Origin: a virus
Direction: 5' to 3' (one strand)
Virus record (IMG/VR): IMGVR_UViG_3300035703_000164
Location: 1-42,571 of that record
Length of the DNA: 42,571 bases
This document shows positions 6,960 to 15,192 of this stretch, piece by piece (the first letter of the stretch is position 1; each line of letters opens with the position of its first letter). The notes under the pieces were generated by a model. The model searched no databases. It saw only the letters and a list, made by a program, of their open reading frames with translations, and was not told the origin of the DNA. Both the position numbers and the translations under genes were made by a program.

Positions 6960-8977
6960 GCCGTCACAGCCTGCCGCTGTGCGGAAACCTTGGCGTTGGT
7001 CGCCATCACCTGAGCCGCGATCTTTTCCATATCAGCGATATGCTTTTCGCGGTCCCGCTCGCGCTCCATGGCCATTGTCTGCATGGTCTGGGCAAACTCT
7101 GCCCGAGAAACCTGCATGTCCATCTGCGCTTCCTGCTGAGCGGCTTCCGCCTTGATCTGCTCAGTCTGGCCCTTCTGACCTTCGGCCTGTGCCTTGGCCT
7201 GATTGAGCATGGCTTCCGAGTTGGTCTTGTCGATCTCGGCAGCAGCGGCCCGAGCGGCCATTGCAGCCTGCTCCTGAGCCTGCGGATTGGGGGCCTTCGC
7301 CATCTCTTCCAACTCAGCCACCACAGAGGACGGGAGCGGCGAGTATTTCAGCGCCTTAAGGATGTACTCGGGCGGGATGACCTTGCCGACAAGCGGCATC
7401 ATGCCCTGAACGATACCCCAAATCTGCTCTTTCTGGTTCGGAGCGTTCGGGGCGTCGTCAACGATAATGTCAAACGTCTTATCCGCCTCACGGATGAGCG
7501 GAACGTACTGCTCATTGTCCTTGCCTGAAATGCGGATCAGCGTGCCCTCTGGAACGTCCTTTTGCAGGTAGTAGAGGATGACCCTGCCCTGCATTTCCCG
7601 ATAGAGCTTCAACCCGTCAAACAAGGGCTGGAGAATCGTCATGCCAGACTGGCGGCGCTGGTATTCGAGCGATGCAGCCTGTGTGCTTTCACGCTGGCCC
7701 AGAAGCTCCAGGCTCACGCCCGACACGTCGCGAATAGACGAAATCGCAAACTCGGTGAGCTGCTGAAATCCGACCGGGAACTGCGTCTGCGGCTTTTCCT
7801 TGACCTTGTTGCCGCTGATTGCGCCGTCTTCCATCAACGTGACGCTATCGGGCTGCGACCATTCCTTTTGCGCCGTGCGCGGGTCTTTGAACGCGCCAGC
7901 TTCGGCCATAATGCCGCCCTTGGCATTGGCGTTCATGATATGCATCATCTGGGCGAGCCACTTGTTGGCCCACCGCTGCGGGTCAAGCATGGCCTCTACA
8001 GCGCCATACCAAATGCCCTCGTTACGGTCGAATTTGCCCGTGGTGCATTGCAGCGAGAATTCATCATTGCAGGGGGCTGGGCCGTAGCTCAGCACCACCT
8101 CACCAAAGAACGCCTGCTTGCGAACCTTGCGCTTGAACTTCACGCCCTGCATTTCCATGCCCAGCATGGCTTTGAGGCGCTTGTTGGCGGCGTTGTATTC
8201 CTCCGGCGTGAATTCGGCTTCCTGCCCCGTCAACGGATCTTCCGCGACGTAGTAGGTTTCTTTCTCAATCCACTGGCACTGCACAATGGTCACATAGCCG
8301 TCATCGCCCTCATGCGTCGGCTCATTGCCACGCATCAGATCGGCTTCGGACGAGACCTCAGACCAACCGGCATGGAGTTCGCCAGCATCAAAGCCGGGGA
8401 ACATCGCCTGCGCTTCCTTGGTCGGAATGCGGCGCGTGCGCCAGACACGGCGCGCGTCCCTTAGATTGCGCTGCCGAGCGTCCCGATCCCAAGACATTTC
8501 AAACGGGTCGAGTTCTTCAATGATCGGCTCGGGCGTCGGGCCGTCATCGAAATTCAGGCGGGTTTCCGTCCACCCCATCCCACCAATGACCACGCATGCA
8601 AACATGGCGCTATCGGCATAGTCGCCATAACCTTCGTCACGGAACCACTGGCCCGCCCCGGTCAGCAGTTCGTTGGCCTTCACGTCCCCGAGTTCGCGGG
8701 GGATGTAACGGACTTCGCGACGATTGCCGATTTCATATCCGGTGATGGCGTCAACAATCGGCCCAATGCGGTTGAACACCACGGCAGGGCGCTTGCGAGC
8801 CTTGAGGGTCTTCAATTCATCATCGGTGAACTGACGCCCGGCGACGAAATCAAAGCAAATCTTGGCGCGTTCTTTCCAGACCTGAGCCTTGTCACGATCC
8901 GGCAAATACCACTGGCGGAAACGCAGCGGGACTGCCTCGCCCTTGCTGATCGCCGTGTCTGCTACTGCACTAGCCAT
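6953..8977 (-). CDS. Portal protein, P22-like
   Basis: 674 residues (P22 portal is 725). Characteristic elements are an N-terminal region with FDFVAGRQFTDDELKTL and RKRPAVVFNRIGPIVDAITGYEIGNRREVR, then a wing-domain region with WYGAVEAMLDPQRWANKW, and a C-terminal Ala/Gln/Glu-rich helix of about 110 residues that resembles the barrel helix of P22-like portals. The dodecameric portal is the DNA entry and exit channel and binds terminase and adaptor. Its start lies inside the terminase large subunit stop region, with a 16-nt overlap. Confidence 0.9.
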   Translation of the reverse strand: MASAVADTAISKGEAVPLRFRQWYLPDRDKAQVWKERAKICFDFVAGRQFTDDELKTLKARKRPAVVFNRIGPIVDAITGYEIGNRREVRYIPRELGDVKANELLTGAGQWFRDEGYGDYADSAMFACVVIGGMGWTETRLNFDDGPTPEPIIEELDPFEMSWDRDARQRNLRDARRVWRTRRIPTKEAQAMFPGFDAGELHAGWSEVSSEADLMRGNEPTHEGDDGYVTIVQCQWIEKETYYVAEDPLTGQEAEFTPEEYNAANKRLKAMLGMEMQGVKFKRKVRKQAFFGEVVLSYGPAPCNDEFSLQCTTGKFDRNEGIWYGAVEAMLDPQRWANKWLAQMMHIMNANAKGGIMAEAGAFKDPRTAQKEWSQPDSVTLMEDGAISGNKVKEKPQTQFPVGFQQLTEFAISSIRDVSGVSLELLGQRESTQAASLEYQRRQSGMTILQPLFDGLKLYREMQGRVILYYLQKDVPEGTLIRISGKDNEQYVPLIREADKTFDIIVDDAPNAPNQKEQIWGIVQGMMPLVGKVIPPEYILKALKYSPLPSSVVAELEEMAKAPNPQAQEQAAMAARAAAAEIDKTNSEAMLNQAKAQAEGQKGQTEQIKAEAAQQEAQMDMQVSRAEFAQTMQTMAMERERDREKHIADMEKIAAQVMATNAKVSAQRQAVTAQ

Positions 8978-10518
8978 GAATCGTCCTCGTCCTCACGGTC
9001 GTAGTAGCGTTTCTTATGCCGGTCCCCATCGTGAACGGGGGCGGCAGCGGGCGTATGCGTCGAATTGGCGAACGTCAGATAGGCATCAGCGCCGTTACTC
9101 TCTGGCCCGTGGTGGGGATGGTCACGCCATACCAGGCGGCGGTCGTCCCATTCCTTGCGGTAGAGTTTCAGGCGCTTCATGCCCTCTTTGGTGCCAGCCT
9201 CGTCAAAGGCGACCGTGCCGAACTTGCGGCGGCCAATCTTGATGCTTTCCCACTTGTCGGGATGGCGGTTGACAATCAGCGGACGGAAGCCAAGCCGCGC
9301 CATGACAACCATAGAGCCCTCTGGCGTCCAGATGGTCTTGCGGTCGCCGTCATGGGGCAGATAATGTTTGCCGAACACCGCGTCGTGCTCAGTGCCCCAA
9401 TCCTTGAGCCAACGGATGTAGTGCTCGATACCCTCGCCCGAGTTCTCATAGTACCCGATGAACGTGGGCTGATTGCCGAAGTCCTGCTCTAGCCAGATGG
9501 CCGTTTCGTCGTTGTGGCCCAAGTCCCAGAACGTATTGACGGGCCGCGTCTTGTCGAACGGGAAAACCCCGATCCGCTTGTGCTTGTGAGCTATGGCAAT
9601 GTCGTCGGCGAATATCGCGCCTTCAATCGCCTGCTCGAATGCTTCCTTGGGCGTGGCAGGATATTCCCGCTTCATGTCGCTGCCCAACTGGCGTTCGGTC
9701 GATAGCCACCAGTTGCGCTGCTCTTTCGTGATCTCACCCGAGAAATGCACTGCCAACAGCGGGTCGGCGTTGATCTCGTTTGTGATCCGTTCAAAATAGG
9801 CTTCATCGTCCGGCGACTCCGCTACGGTCGATTGCGCCAGCACGTATTCCTTGGCTCGCCACCAGGGGAAGAAGAAAAACTTGAAATCCCTTGGCGACGG
9901 CTCAACCTTGCGCGCCTCTAGTTCCTGCGCTGCTTGGCTCTGGTCGTGGAAGTCACCGCCCTCGCCCTCTGCCGTGCTTTCAATGGTAATCACACCATTT
10001 TCAGCAGCAGGGAATGAGCCGGTTCTGATCTCTCGCGCCTTCTCTGGGAACTGAGCGCATATCTTGCCGTATTCCGAGACATGCAACCAGTTCAGCGTGC
10101 CCGAGCGCGCCGAGGTCGAAACCCGAAAGCTTGAATTATTCGCCAGCGTCAGCGTGTCCGCGCTATCCTGCGTGACCGGCATTGCCTCTTTGAGCCCTTC
10201 GTCAAGGTGCTCGTATGGGAACTTCACCTTGTCCCGAAAGATGATCTTGGCGTCGTCTAGCTTGTGGGCAATCACAGCGGCGCGGGTCGTCGGGGTGAAT
10301 ATGCAGGCGTCCAACTGGACGATGCACATCAGGGTTGTGAAACCCCTTTGCCGACACTTAAGGATTAGGTTTCGTGTGTGGATGGTTTCGAGGAACTGGC
10401 GCTGCTCATCCCAAGGGCGAAACGGGACGGCGCGGCCTTTCTTGTCAATGATCGTATAGAGGTTGCAGATGCGCCAGATCGGATCAAGGAACTGATCGGC
10501 GCTAACTGTCGCCGTCAT
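8962..10518 (-). CDS. terL: Terminase large subunit
   Basis: 518 residues with a two-domain packaging motor layout. ATPase: a Walker A-like segment KCRQRGFTT at 54-62, a Walker B-like HVSEYGK at 146-152, and VITIESTAEG at 176-185 as the coupling motif. Nuclease: NTFWDLGHNDETA at about 329-340 supplies the first metal-binding Asp, and GADAYLTF near the C-terminus a later one. It cuts concatemeric DNA and pumps it through the portal. The start overlaps the small subunit stop by 17 nt. Family knowledge suggests P22-like packaging, but the end type cannot be read from sequence. Confidence 0.93.
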   Translation of the reverse strand: MTATVSADQFLDPIWRICNLYTIIDKKGRAVPFRPWDEQRQFLETIHTRNLILKCRQRGFTTLMCIVQLDACIFTPTTRAAVIAHKLDDAKIIFRDKVKFPYEHLDEGLKEAMPVTQDSADTLTLANNSSFRVSTSARSGTLNWLHVSEYGKICAQFPEKAREIRTGSFPAAENGVITIESTAEGEGGDFHDQSQAAQELEARKVEPSPRDFKFFFFPWWRAKEYVLAQSTVAESPDDEAYFERITNEINADPLLAVHFSGEITKEQRNWWLSTERQLGSDMKREYPATPKEAFEQAIEGAIFADDIAIAHKHKRIGVFPFDKTRPVNTFWDLGHNDETAIWLEQDFGNQPTFIGYYENSGEGIEHYIRWLKDWGTEHDAVFGKHYLPHDGDRKTIWTPEGSMVVMARLGFRPLIVNRHPDKWESIKIGRRKFGTVAFDEAGTKEGMKRLKLYRKEWDDRRLVWRDHPHHGPESNGADAYLTFANSTHTPAAAPVHDGDRHKKRYYDREDEDDSWLVQ

Positions 10519-10939
10519 GCTTCACCAACGGCTTGCCTTGGGCTGCGATGCGCTCAAACATTGCCAGCATCTTGGCGTCGCCTGACAGCGTGGTGTCGTT
10601 CTTCGTCTTGTCGGTAATCAGACCATGCAACTTGGCTTTGCCCATTACAGCGCTCACAGCGGCTGCGGGCATCTCCAGGCTACGTGCTAGCGTCCTGTCC
10701 TCGTCAAGCTCTCTGGTGAGGCTTTCTATGGTCACAAGGGTACGTTCGCGGGCCGCTTCCTGCATCTTGAGCACAGTTAGGGCCACGTTGGGGTTATCCA
10801 GCAGCCGGGACGCTTCGACCTTTACCGTCTCTGGCGACGAGTTGTCTGCATCATACGCACGGCGATAGGCTTCGCTGGCGTTCCCCGTTTCCACATATGC
10901 TAGGGCAAATGCCTCTTGCTTGGGGGTCAGGTCTGCCAC
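10502..10939 (-). CDS. terS: Terminase small subunit
   Basis: 145 residues. The N-terminus has the standard HTH opening of the small terminase family (LTPKQEAFALAYVETGNASEAYRRAY), followed by ASRLLDNPNV and a long helical oligomerisation part. The C-terminus is basic and polar. It recognises the packaging start site and feeds DNA to the large subunit. Located directly upstream of the large subunit with a 17-nt overlap. Confidence 0.9.
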   Translation of the reverse strand: MADLTPKQEAFALAYVETGNASEAYRRAYDADNSSPETVKVEASRLLDNPNVALTVLKMQEAARERTLVTIESLTRELDEDRTLARSLEMPAAAVSAVMGKAKLHGLITDKTKNDTTLSGDAKMLAMFERIAAQGKPLVKHDGDS

Positions 10940-10944
10940 TGTTA

Positions 10945-11388
10945 TCAGGCGTCCTCAAACCCAAGCTTGATCTTGAGCGAACCAGCCGCATAGGTCGGAG
11001 TACCTGAACGAACAATGCCACTGAGGTACAGCACAGCGTCGGGCTGTATGATCAGTTCAATGGCGCGCTTTGTGGCAAGCGACGAATTGACCAGCGCGGA
11101 ATAGTCGGCAGCGACTACCGATACAATGCCAAGGATTTTGCGGGCGTCGGCGTCGGATACCGATACAGCGGCGTTGATGGTGCCCAGCGTTATCGTGCCT
11201 GCACTGAATACCAGGTCAAGCGCAACGCCCTGAGCAGCCTCGTCAAGGATCGTAACGCTGACCAGCTTGCGTGCCGGGCCGCTGGCGTCCGATGAACGGT
11301 AGCTTGGGACAATGATGGGAACGAATGCCACGTCACCGCTGGCATAGATGCTGGTATCGGTTACCGGCGCAACGTCAACGACCTGCAT
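10945..11388 (-). CDS. Hypothetical protein upstream of terminase
   Basis: 147 residues, beta-rich and hydrophobic but without a clear membrane helix. Thr, Ser, Val and Ala dominate, and the C-terminus has a GSLKIKLGFED end reminiscent of virion beta-sandwich subunits. It lies five bases upstream of terS in the late unit. A structural role such as a decoration subunit is an inference from composition. Not recognised. Confidence 0.7.
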   Translation of the reverse strand: MQVVDVAPVTDTSIYASGDVAFVPIIVPSYRSSDASGPARKLVSVTILDEAAQGVALDLVFSAGTITLGTINAAVSVSDADARKILGIVSVVAADYSALVNSSLATKRAIELIIQPDAVLYLSGIVRSGTPTYAAGSLKIKLGFEDA

Positions 11389-11416
11389 GGCTTAGTCTCG
11401 CTTTTGAATGTGAGTG

Positions 11417-11632
11417 TTAGTCGCCGTGAATAAGCTGATGCTTGGCGCGTTCCATCAGGATCAGACATTCGCCAGCGTTAGCTGCGCCCGCAATGTACAG
11501 ACTGCCGTCCTCTAGCTCGCCCAGAACAACGATGTTGGCAAAGCCTGCGCCCTTTGCAGCCTCTAGAACTGCGTCAGGATCGAACCTATAGCCGGGGCCA
11601 ACTTCTTCCAGATGATCTGCGAGTTGGATCAC
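11417..11632 (-). CDS. Small phage protein of unknown function
   Basis: I choose the GTG at 11632, which overlaps the stop of the upstream 40-residue gene as GTGA and gives 71 residues. A TTG nine bases further upstream with AAGGTG before it is an alternative. The protein has an amphipathic helix, then a strand-turn region (GFANIVVLGELEDGSLYIAG) and a C-terminal helix with a Cys. The pattern looks like small conserved phage proteins of unknown role. The longer upstream frame is not supported. Confidence 0.7.
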   Translation of the reverse strand: MIQLADHLEEVGPGYRFDPDAVLEAAKGAGFANIVVLGELEDGSLYIAGAANAGECLILMERAKHQLIHGD

Positions 11633-11751
11633 TTCGGCCAATGCTTCACCTTGCGGATTGTTGCTGCGATCTGGCGGCGCGTGAAATGGTCGGGCTTGGT
11701 TGCAGGCTGGAGGATAGTTACGCCATCTGGCGCTTTGCCTACTACAGCCAT
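11629..11751 (-). CDS. 40-residue protein, first gene of the late unit
   Basis: ATG at 11751 preceded by AGGTAAGGC; the product is 40 residues ending HWPK. It is positively charged (DHFTRRQIAATIRKVKHWPK at its C-terminal half) and probably helical. It is coupled by GTGA to the next gene. Although short, its codon use and clean junctions support it. It is the first gene after a 360-bp hairpin-rich gap. Function unknown. Confidence 0.6.
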   Translation of the reverse strand: MAVVGKAPDGVTILQPATKPDHFTRRQIAATIRKVKHWPK

Positions 11752-12111
11752 GCCTTACCTCGCGCGAGAGTACCCACACACCGTGGGGATGCCGCTTCGT
11801 GAGCACTGCTGTAACGTTAGCTACACGTCCCCTGTAGCTCAGCGCTCTTGTGTGTGGGGATTGATCCGAGTGGCGGGGCAGCACTCCCGCCGGTATCTGA
11901 TGTTTCTTTCAGATGGTCGACGCGCCCGGCGCTTCCTGATGATCCGTCTCTCCGCCCCGCAGGAGCGGCAACTAGCATCGCGTCCGCCTGCTTACAGGCT
12001 TCACTCGAAACTGAATAAGTAACCCCGCTTGGTGCGCGTCGAATGCGAGAGGCGTTCGGGGTCTTGTTCAGGCGCTTAGCGCCCATTGTCAAAACCATGC
12101 CTTGATTTGCG
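11752..12111. other. Hairpin-rich non-coding gap upstream of the late genes
   Basis: No convincing gene. Four perfect short stems are visible: GGCGGG/CCCGCC (11872-11891), ATCTGA/TCAGAT (11895-11914), GCCTG/CAGGC (11986-11999) and GGCGC/GCGCC (12071-12083). On the - strand a perfect TTGACA lies just before the last stem, but no good -10 box follows at 16-18 bp. The stretch probably holds the late promoter or an antitermination leader. An ORF at 12143..11817 crosses it but has shadow-like composition. Confidence 0.5.
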
Positions 12112-12681
12112 TTATGAAGCAAGCCCCTGTCGCCTGTTTCCACGCTGTATTCTGCAAACCATGCTGGCGCTGATGCCGTGGCGTGCAGCCGTTACCTTCT
12201 GCGGCTCCAACCCACGCACTCGCATTATGTCAGTTACCCGGTCCATATCGACGCCAGATTGCAACGGGCGAATTCCCATTTCGCGGTGCTTAACCAAGTC
12301 TTGGGCGTTCTCTAACGCCGTTGCCCACCGAAGGTGCTTAGGGTTGACGCAGCCTAAATGCCCATTGCCACACGAATGCGCCGCTACCAACTCCTCCGAA
12401 GCAGGATGCCCGTGAGCAAGAATGCACATGGCGCGACTAGCGGCCATAATCCGGCCTTCAAACTTTAGCGCACCGTACCCGCTGGGTTTTCTCGCATACG
12501 GGAATTCCAAGCAATCATCGCCTTGATACGCGGCATGGGATTGCAGCCATTCAGGCACTTCGCCTTCTTTTGTCCTACCGGAAAGTGGGTCGCCATGCTT
12601 CTCCCACCTCCTGTAATGACGGGAGCAAAGGCCGCGCGCTACATGCTTTCCGGTGCATTCTGGGATAGTGCAAAGCTTCAT
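12112..12681 (-). CDS. HNH endonuclease with N-terminal zinc finger
   Basis: 189 residues. Residues 4-22 contain a Cys-x4-Cys...Cys-x2-His cluster (CTIPECTGKHVARGLCSRH). The middle has an HNH core, AHSCGNGHLGCVNPKHLRW, with the His, Asn and His in place. The C-terminal part is a Tn-resolvase-like HTH (QKVTAARHGISASMVCRIQRG) that could contact DNA. This layout resembles homing-type HNH enzymes, which often sit beside terminase genes; a role in packaging cleavage is also possible. Own transcription unit upstream of the late genes. Confidence 0.85.
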   Translation of the reverse strand: MKLCTIPECTGKHVARGLCSRHYRRWEKHGDPLSGRTKEGEVPEWLQSHAAYQGDDCLEFPYARKPSGYGALKFEGRIMAASRAMCILAHGHPASEELVAAHSCGNGHLGCVNPKHLRWATALENAQDLVKHREMGIRPLQSGVDMDRVTDIMRVRGLEPQKVTAARHGISASMVCRIQRGNRRQGLAS

Positions 12682-12736
12682 TTTCTACCCTTTGGCATTG
12701 TCAAGCGGTCGCTTAAGTTTCCACAATCCCCGCACG

Positions 12737-12765
12737 TTGCGTATTATGCGGGAGCAAACTATTTT
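12737..12765 (+). promoter_or_regulatory. Candidate promoter for the 83-residue gene
   Basis: TTGCGT at 12737-12742, a 17-bp spacer and TATTTT at 12760-12765 face rightward in the divergent gap 12682-12842. The gap also holds the palindrome AAGCGGTCGCTT (12703-12714) and a CCCGCA/TGCGGG inverted repeat. The gap is the most AT-rich stretch nearby, as expected for divergent promoters. Confidence 0.4.
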
Positions 12766-12842
12766 GCATTTTTATGTGCGATACCTGTTGACGGATGCAT
12801 TCCTATGTGCGACAAGGGGTCATCAAACAACGGGAGACGCAA

Positions 12843-13094
12843 ATGACCATCTACATCAACACCGCTTGGACCGCCCGCGACTACGAAACTACCAACGTGC
12901 GCTTTCAGATCACGGACGAACTGCCCCGCAACATGAATGGCACCGTCAACCTTGAGAACTGGCAGCCGCTGAGTGCCGAAGCTCAGGCAGACGCTGAACT
13001 GTTTGCTGAACTTGGCTGCGACTATCTGGCTCAGACCTACAAGGTTGAGCAGCTTGGCGGGTTCGCTGGCCACAAGTTTTACGGGCACCTCTGA
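12843..13094 (+). CDS. Small protein of unknown function upstream of an HTH gene
   Basis: 83 residues from the ATG at 12843, which has GGGAGACGCAA just upstream. An ATG 48 bases earlier is less likely. The product is soluble, with mixed strands and helices (TDELPRNMNGTVNLENWQPL). It overlaps the next gene by one base (TGATG), forming a two-gene unit with an XRE regulator, an arrangement also seen in small toxin-antitoxin pairs. That reading is inference; no toxin motif is visible. Confidence 0.75.
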   Translation: MTIYINTAWTARDYETTNVRFQITDELPRNMNGTVNLENWQPLSAEAQADAELFAELGCDYLAQTYKVEQLGGFAGHKFYGHL

Positions 13095-13279
13095 TGGTGC
13101 CCAACGACTTCGCCCGCTGGCGGGAATTGATGGGCCTCAACCGCACGCAAGCGGCTGAGGCTCTTGGCGTGTCTCGGAATATGCCCGCTAAATACGAGGC
13201 AGGTACTGCGCCCATCCCACTAACCGTGGCTTTGGCGTGTGCCGCGCTCATCAGAGGCTTGCAACCTTGGCCGGGCTAA
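13094..13279 (+). CDS. XRE-family HTH DNA-binding protein
   Basis: 61 residues, almost entirely one XRE helix-turn-helix: FARWRELMGLNRTQAAEALGVSRNMPAKYEAG, followed by a hydrophobic helix. It probably dimerises and represses its own unit. The two-gene cassette is on the + strand between the - strand late region and left early genes, and converges with the Lar-like gene, overlapping it by 29 bp. Confidence 0.85.
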   Translation: MVPNDFARWRELMGLNRTQAAEALGVSRNMPAKYEAGTAPIPLTVALACAALIRGLQPWPG

Positions 13280-13487
13280 AAACCCTCTCATTCCACCACT
13301 CCGAAGCTTTTTTAAAGCCATCCCGGCCCTCAAACCCGCGCCCCGTTACGCCGCATCTGCATTCGACGCGCCACGCCATCCCGACCGGCGACCGATACTC
13401 CGCCAGATGCACCTTGGCGCTCATCGTGGCGTTGTCTTTGCTGTCGTCGCCGCCACAAAACGGGCAGAATGTAAGTGCCTCGTTCAT
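13251..13487 (-). CDS. Lar-like zinc-ribbon protein (restriction alleviation family)
   Basis: 78 residues with CPFCGG at 8-13, then Trp and a VECRCGVTGRGF segment, and ending in a KASEWWNERV helix. This is the pattern of the Lar family, small phage zinc ribbons some of which reduce host type I restriction by stimulating modification. Many members have untested function. It overlaps the upstream gene by ATGA. A second Lar-like gene is at 27405. Confidence 0.8.
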   Translation of the reverse strand: MNEALTFCPFCGGDDSKDNATMSAKVHLAEYRSPVGMAWRVECRCGVTGRGFEGRDGFKKASEWWNERVFSPAKVASL

Positions 13488-14116
13488 GCCGCCTTCCTCG
13501 CTTCAATCTTGTAGTGCCGCGCCAGCACGTTCAACGCAATGCGAAGATCAGCAACCATGTCATGACGGGCTATGTCCTGCTCTACCAAATGCCAGAGAGC
13601 GCTTAGGAGGGTGAACCGTGAGCCGCCGCCCATGTTGCTGGGTTCGTACTGTGCTGCCTGCACCGCGTCGTGCGCAGCCTTGAACTCGGCAATGTCGCTT
13701 AGCGTGCGTTCGATGTTCTCATATTCGCCCGATACTCCACCGCCCGGCGTGTCGCTGATACGCACTGCGCCTGGAGGACGCGGAAGGCACTTAGCCCGCG
13801 CGTTTGCCACTGACTGCTCCAGCCATCGTTCGGCTGCGTCATGCTGGGTAATGGTCAATTCGCCATTGATGCAGAGACGCCCGACGAATGAACCGGCTCG
13901 CTGATCGCGAGAGAGGGCCACTGGCTGGCCTTTGTCGCCTTTCGTGGCTCTGGGTAGCCCGTAGATGCGTTCACGCGCTGCTAGGCCCGTTTCCAGCATT
14001 TCCCGCTCTTCCTTGTCGTATTGGCTGTAGGCGCGGTTTGCCAGTTCCGACTGTGCGCGGGAAAGGCGACCGTTGATGCGTGTACCGTCTTTCGGCTTTG
14101 GTCCTCTACGTCCCAT
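13484..14116 (-). CDS. Hypothetical phage protein
   Basis: 210 residues, starts MGRRGPKPKDG, a basic leader seen in some DNA-binding phage proteins. The middle contains RLCINGELTITQHDAAERWLEQS and a Pro/Gly-rich linker. The last third is helical (LIEQDI-like, ADLRIALNVLARHYKIE). Last but one gene of the left operon, where lambdoid phages often place late regulators; I have no motif that proves such a role. Confidence 0.75.
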   Translation of the reverse strand: MGRRGPKPKDGTRINGRLSRAQSELANRAYSQYDKEEREMLETGLAARERIYGLPRATKGDKGQPVALSRDQRAGSFVGRLCINGELTITQHDAAERWLEQSVANARAKCLPRPPGAVRISDTPGGGVSGEYENIERTLSDIAEFKAAHDAVQAAQYEPSNMGGGSRFTLLSALWHLVEQDIARHDMVADLRIALNVLARHYKIEARKAA

Positions 14117-14177
14117 CGTGATTTGCCCCGGCTATTTCGTTGAAAAGACTAGCGTATCCGCGATTTTTGATCTAGTG

Positions 14178-14447
14178 TTAAGCGGTGTTTTGCGCGTCTT
14201 TATTCGCGTCCAGACTCGCAATGTATGCTTCCAAATCGACTGCCCACCGTTCGTGCGTCATGCCCGGATCAATGGCCAGTGAGTAGGTTGCCCCAGCCGA
14301 GTAACCGCCGCTAACGCCGCTGGTGATTTTGTCCATGTAAAGCTCGGTGACGAAGTTGGTCAGGTAGCCGCATAGGGCATCCCGATCATCCGCCTCAACC
14401 TCAAGGCGCAAAGTAAACGCGCGGTGCGGCTTCCGTGTCTCGCTCAT
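14178..14447 (-). CDS. Hypothetical small protein
   Basis: 89 residues from the ATG at 14447, with AGAGGA seven bases upstream; the longer ORF would overlap the neighbouring gene by 140 bases. The product begins with a basic strand and contains EVEADDRDALCGYLTNFVTE, a plausible helix. It lies one base after the stop of the DUF551-like gene. Function unknown. Confidence 0.7.
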   Translation of the reverse strand: MSETRKPHRAFTLRLEVEADDRDALCGYLTNFVTELYMDKITSGVSGGYSAGATYSLAIDPGMTHERWAVDLEAYIASLDANKDAQNTA

Positions 14448-14448
14448 C

Positions 14449-14697
14449 TCATTCCTCTTTGCTGGTGGGGGTTGGGGCTGACGGTTGAGGCATCCAATGT
14501 GTCGGCGTAAGCCACATGTAGACCAGTTCCCAGCCCTCTTGGTCGTAGTCCACGCGGCCCCACATTTCAAAGCCACCATCGACGGGCTCAAACCGAGCGC
14601 GAGGTTCCCAAAATCCCTGTTTCTCGCCGTTCAAAATCCACGCCATAAACTCGGTGCCATCGCGCGGCGCTGTTTTGATATCTTGCCATTCACTCAT
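14449..14697 (-). CDS. DUF551-like small phage protein
   Basis: 82 residues. It starts with WQDIKTAPRDGTEFMAW and ends with LTPTHWMPQP, a Trp-rich pattern close to the DUF551 and related phage families that end in Thr-His-Trp-Met-Pro. The ribosome site GGAAGGAAGG is strong. Function of the family is not known. Confidence 0.8.
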   Translation of the reverse strand: MSEWQDIKTAPRDGTEFMAWILNGEKQGFWEPRARFEPVDGGFEMWGRVDYDQEGWELVYMWLTPTHWMPQPSAPTPTSKEE

Positions 14698-14718
14698 CCT
14701 TCCTTCCCTTCCTGATCG

Positions 14719-14904
14719 TTAACGGTGGGGGCTTCCGTCCAGCCGGTCAATTCCTGGCCGCGAGAGCTCGAACAACTTCACCACCATGCCGTCAGACGTT
14801 GCTTTGGCTAGACCGACCTGCGTTCCGTCCGTGACGAGGAAAATGCCCTTGTGCGGTGCGGTGTGAATTGGCTTCCATGCTGATTGCGTTCCTTGCTGCG
14901 TCAT
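14719..14904 (-). CDS. Small protein with W-x-P-I-x-T-A-P start
   Basis: 61 residues; begins with SAWKPIHTAPHKGIFLVTDG, the same opening style as DUF551-like proteins, but it lacks the C-terminal Trp motif. It may be a truncated or diverged paralogue of the neighbour downstream. The start overlaps the upstream stop as ATGA. Confidence 0.65.
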   Translation of the reverse strand: MTQQGTQSAWKPIHTAPHKGIFLVTDGTQVGLAKATSDGMVVKLFELSRPGIDRLDGSPHR

Positions 14905-15104
14905 CCTCTATCCTCATTGGTGAGTGTGTGGGGGCGCGAATACGGAGGCAGCCCAGCAAGCTTTCGGAGGTCGTCTGCGACCGCTCGCCGCCAGTTGTAC
15001 GTTGAAGCGCCACGGCTGCGCATTTCGTGGCCTAGAGGCAGTTTGCTGGTCTCGGCGTCGTATGCGTCAAGCAGCGCAACAATTGCTTCGTCTTTCGCGC
15101 TCAT
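14901..15104 (-). CDS. Small helical protein of unknown function
   Basis: 67 residues from the ATG at 15104, chosen because AGGGACAGAG precedes it. Upstream ATGs at 15167 and 15155 have poorer sites. Contains a helix (AKDEAIVALLDAYDAETS) and a basic middle (RRAVADDLRKLAGLPPY). A possible 25-residue ORF (15192..15115) lies just upstream. No family recognised. Confidence 0.65.
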   Translation of the reverse strand: MSAKDEAIVALLDAYDAETSKLPLGHEMRSRGASTYNWRRAVADDLRKLAGLPPYSRPHTLTNEDRG

Positions 15105-15192
15105 CTCTGTCCCTTTATCGCTGCCATGCTGGCTGTTGATGTCTGTGGAGGTCATGCGTGGGTCCATTTCCAGAGTCTCGACGTTCGGGCAT

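Noticed and set aside
7562-8464. 300-codon + strand ORF opposite the portal gene
   Set aside because: Antisense shadow of the portal, rich in Leu, His and Arg, without start signals.
11827-11895. tRNA-like start CCTGTAGCTCAGC on the + strand
   Set aside because: No matching acceptor stem, D stem or T arm can be drawn; only the short TAGCTCAG motif resembles a tRNA.
11817-12143. 108-codon - strand ORF across the late leader
   Set aside because: Overlaps the HNH gene end, crosses several hairpins, and has a Ser/Ala/Gly-rich composition without features.
12843-13279. Toxin-antitoxin module
   Set aside because: The second gene is an XRE regulator, but the first has no RelE, HigB or other toxin pattern, so the pairing alone is not enough.
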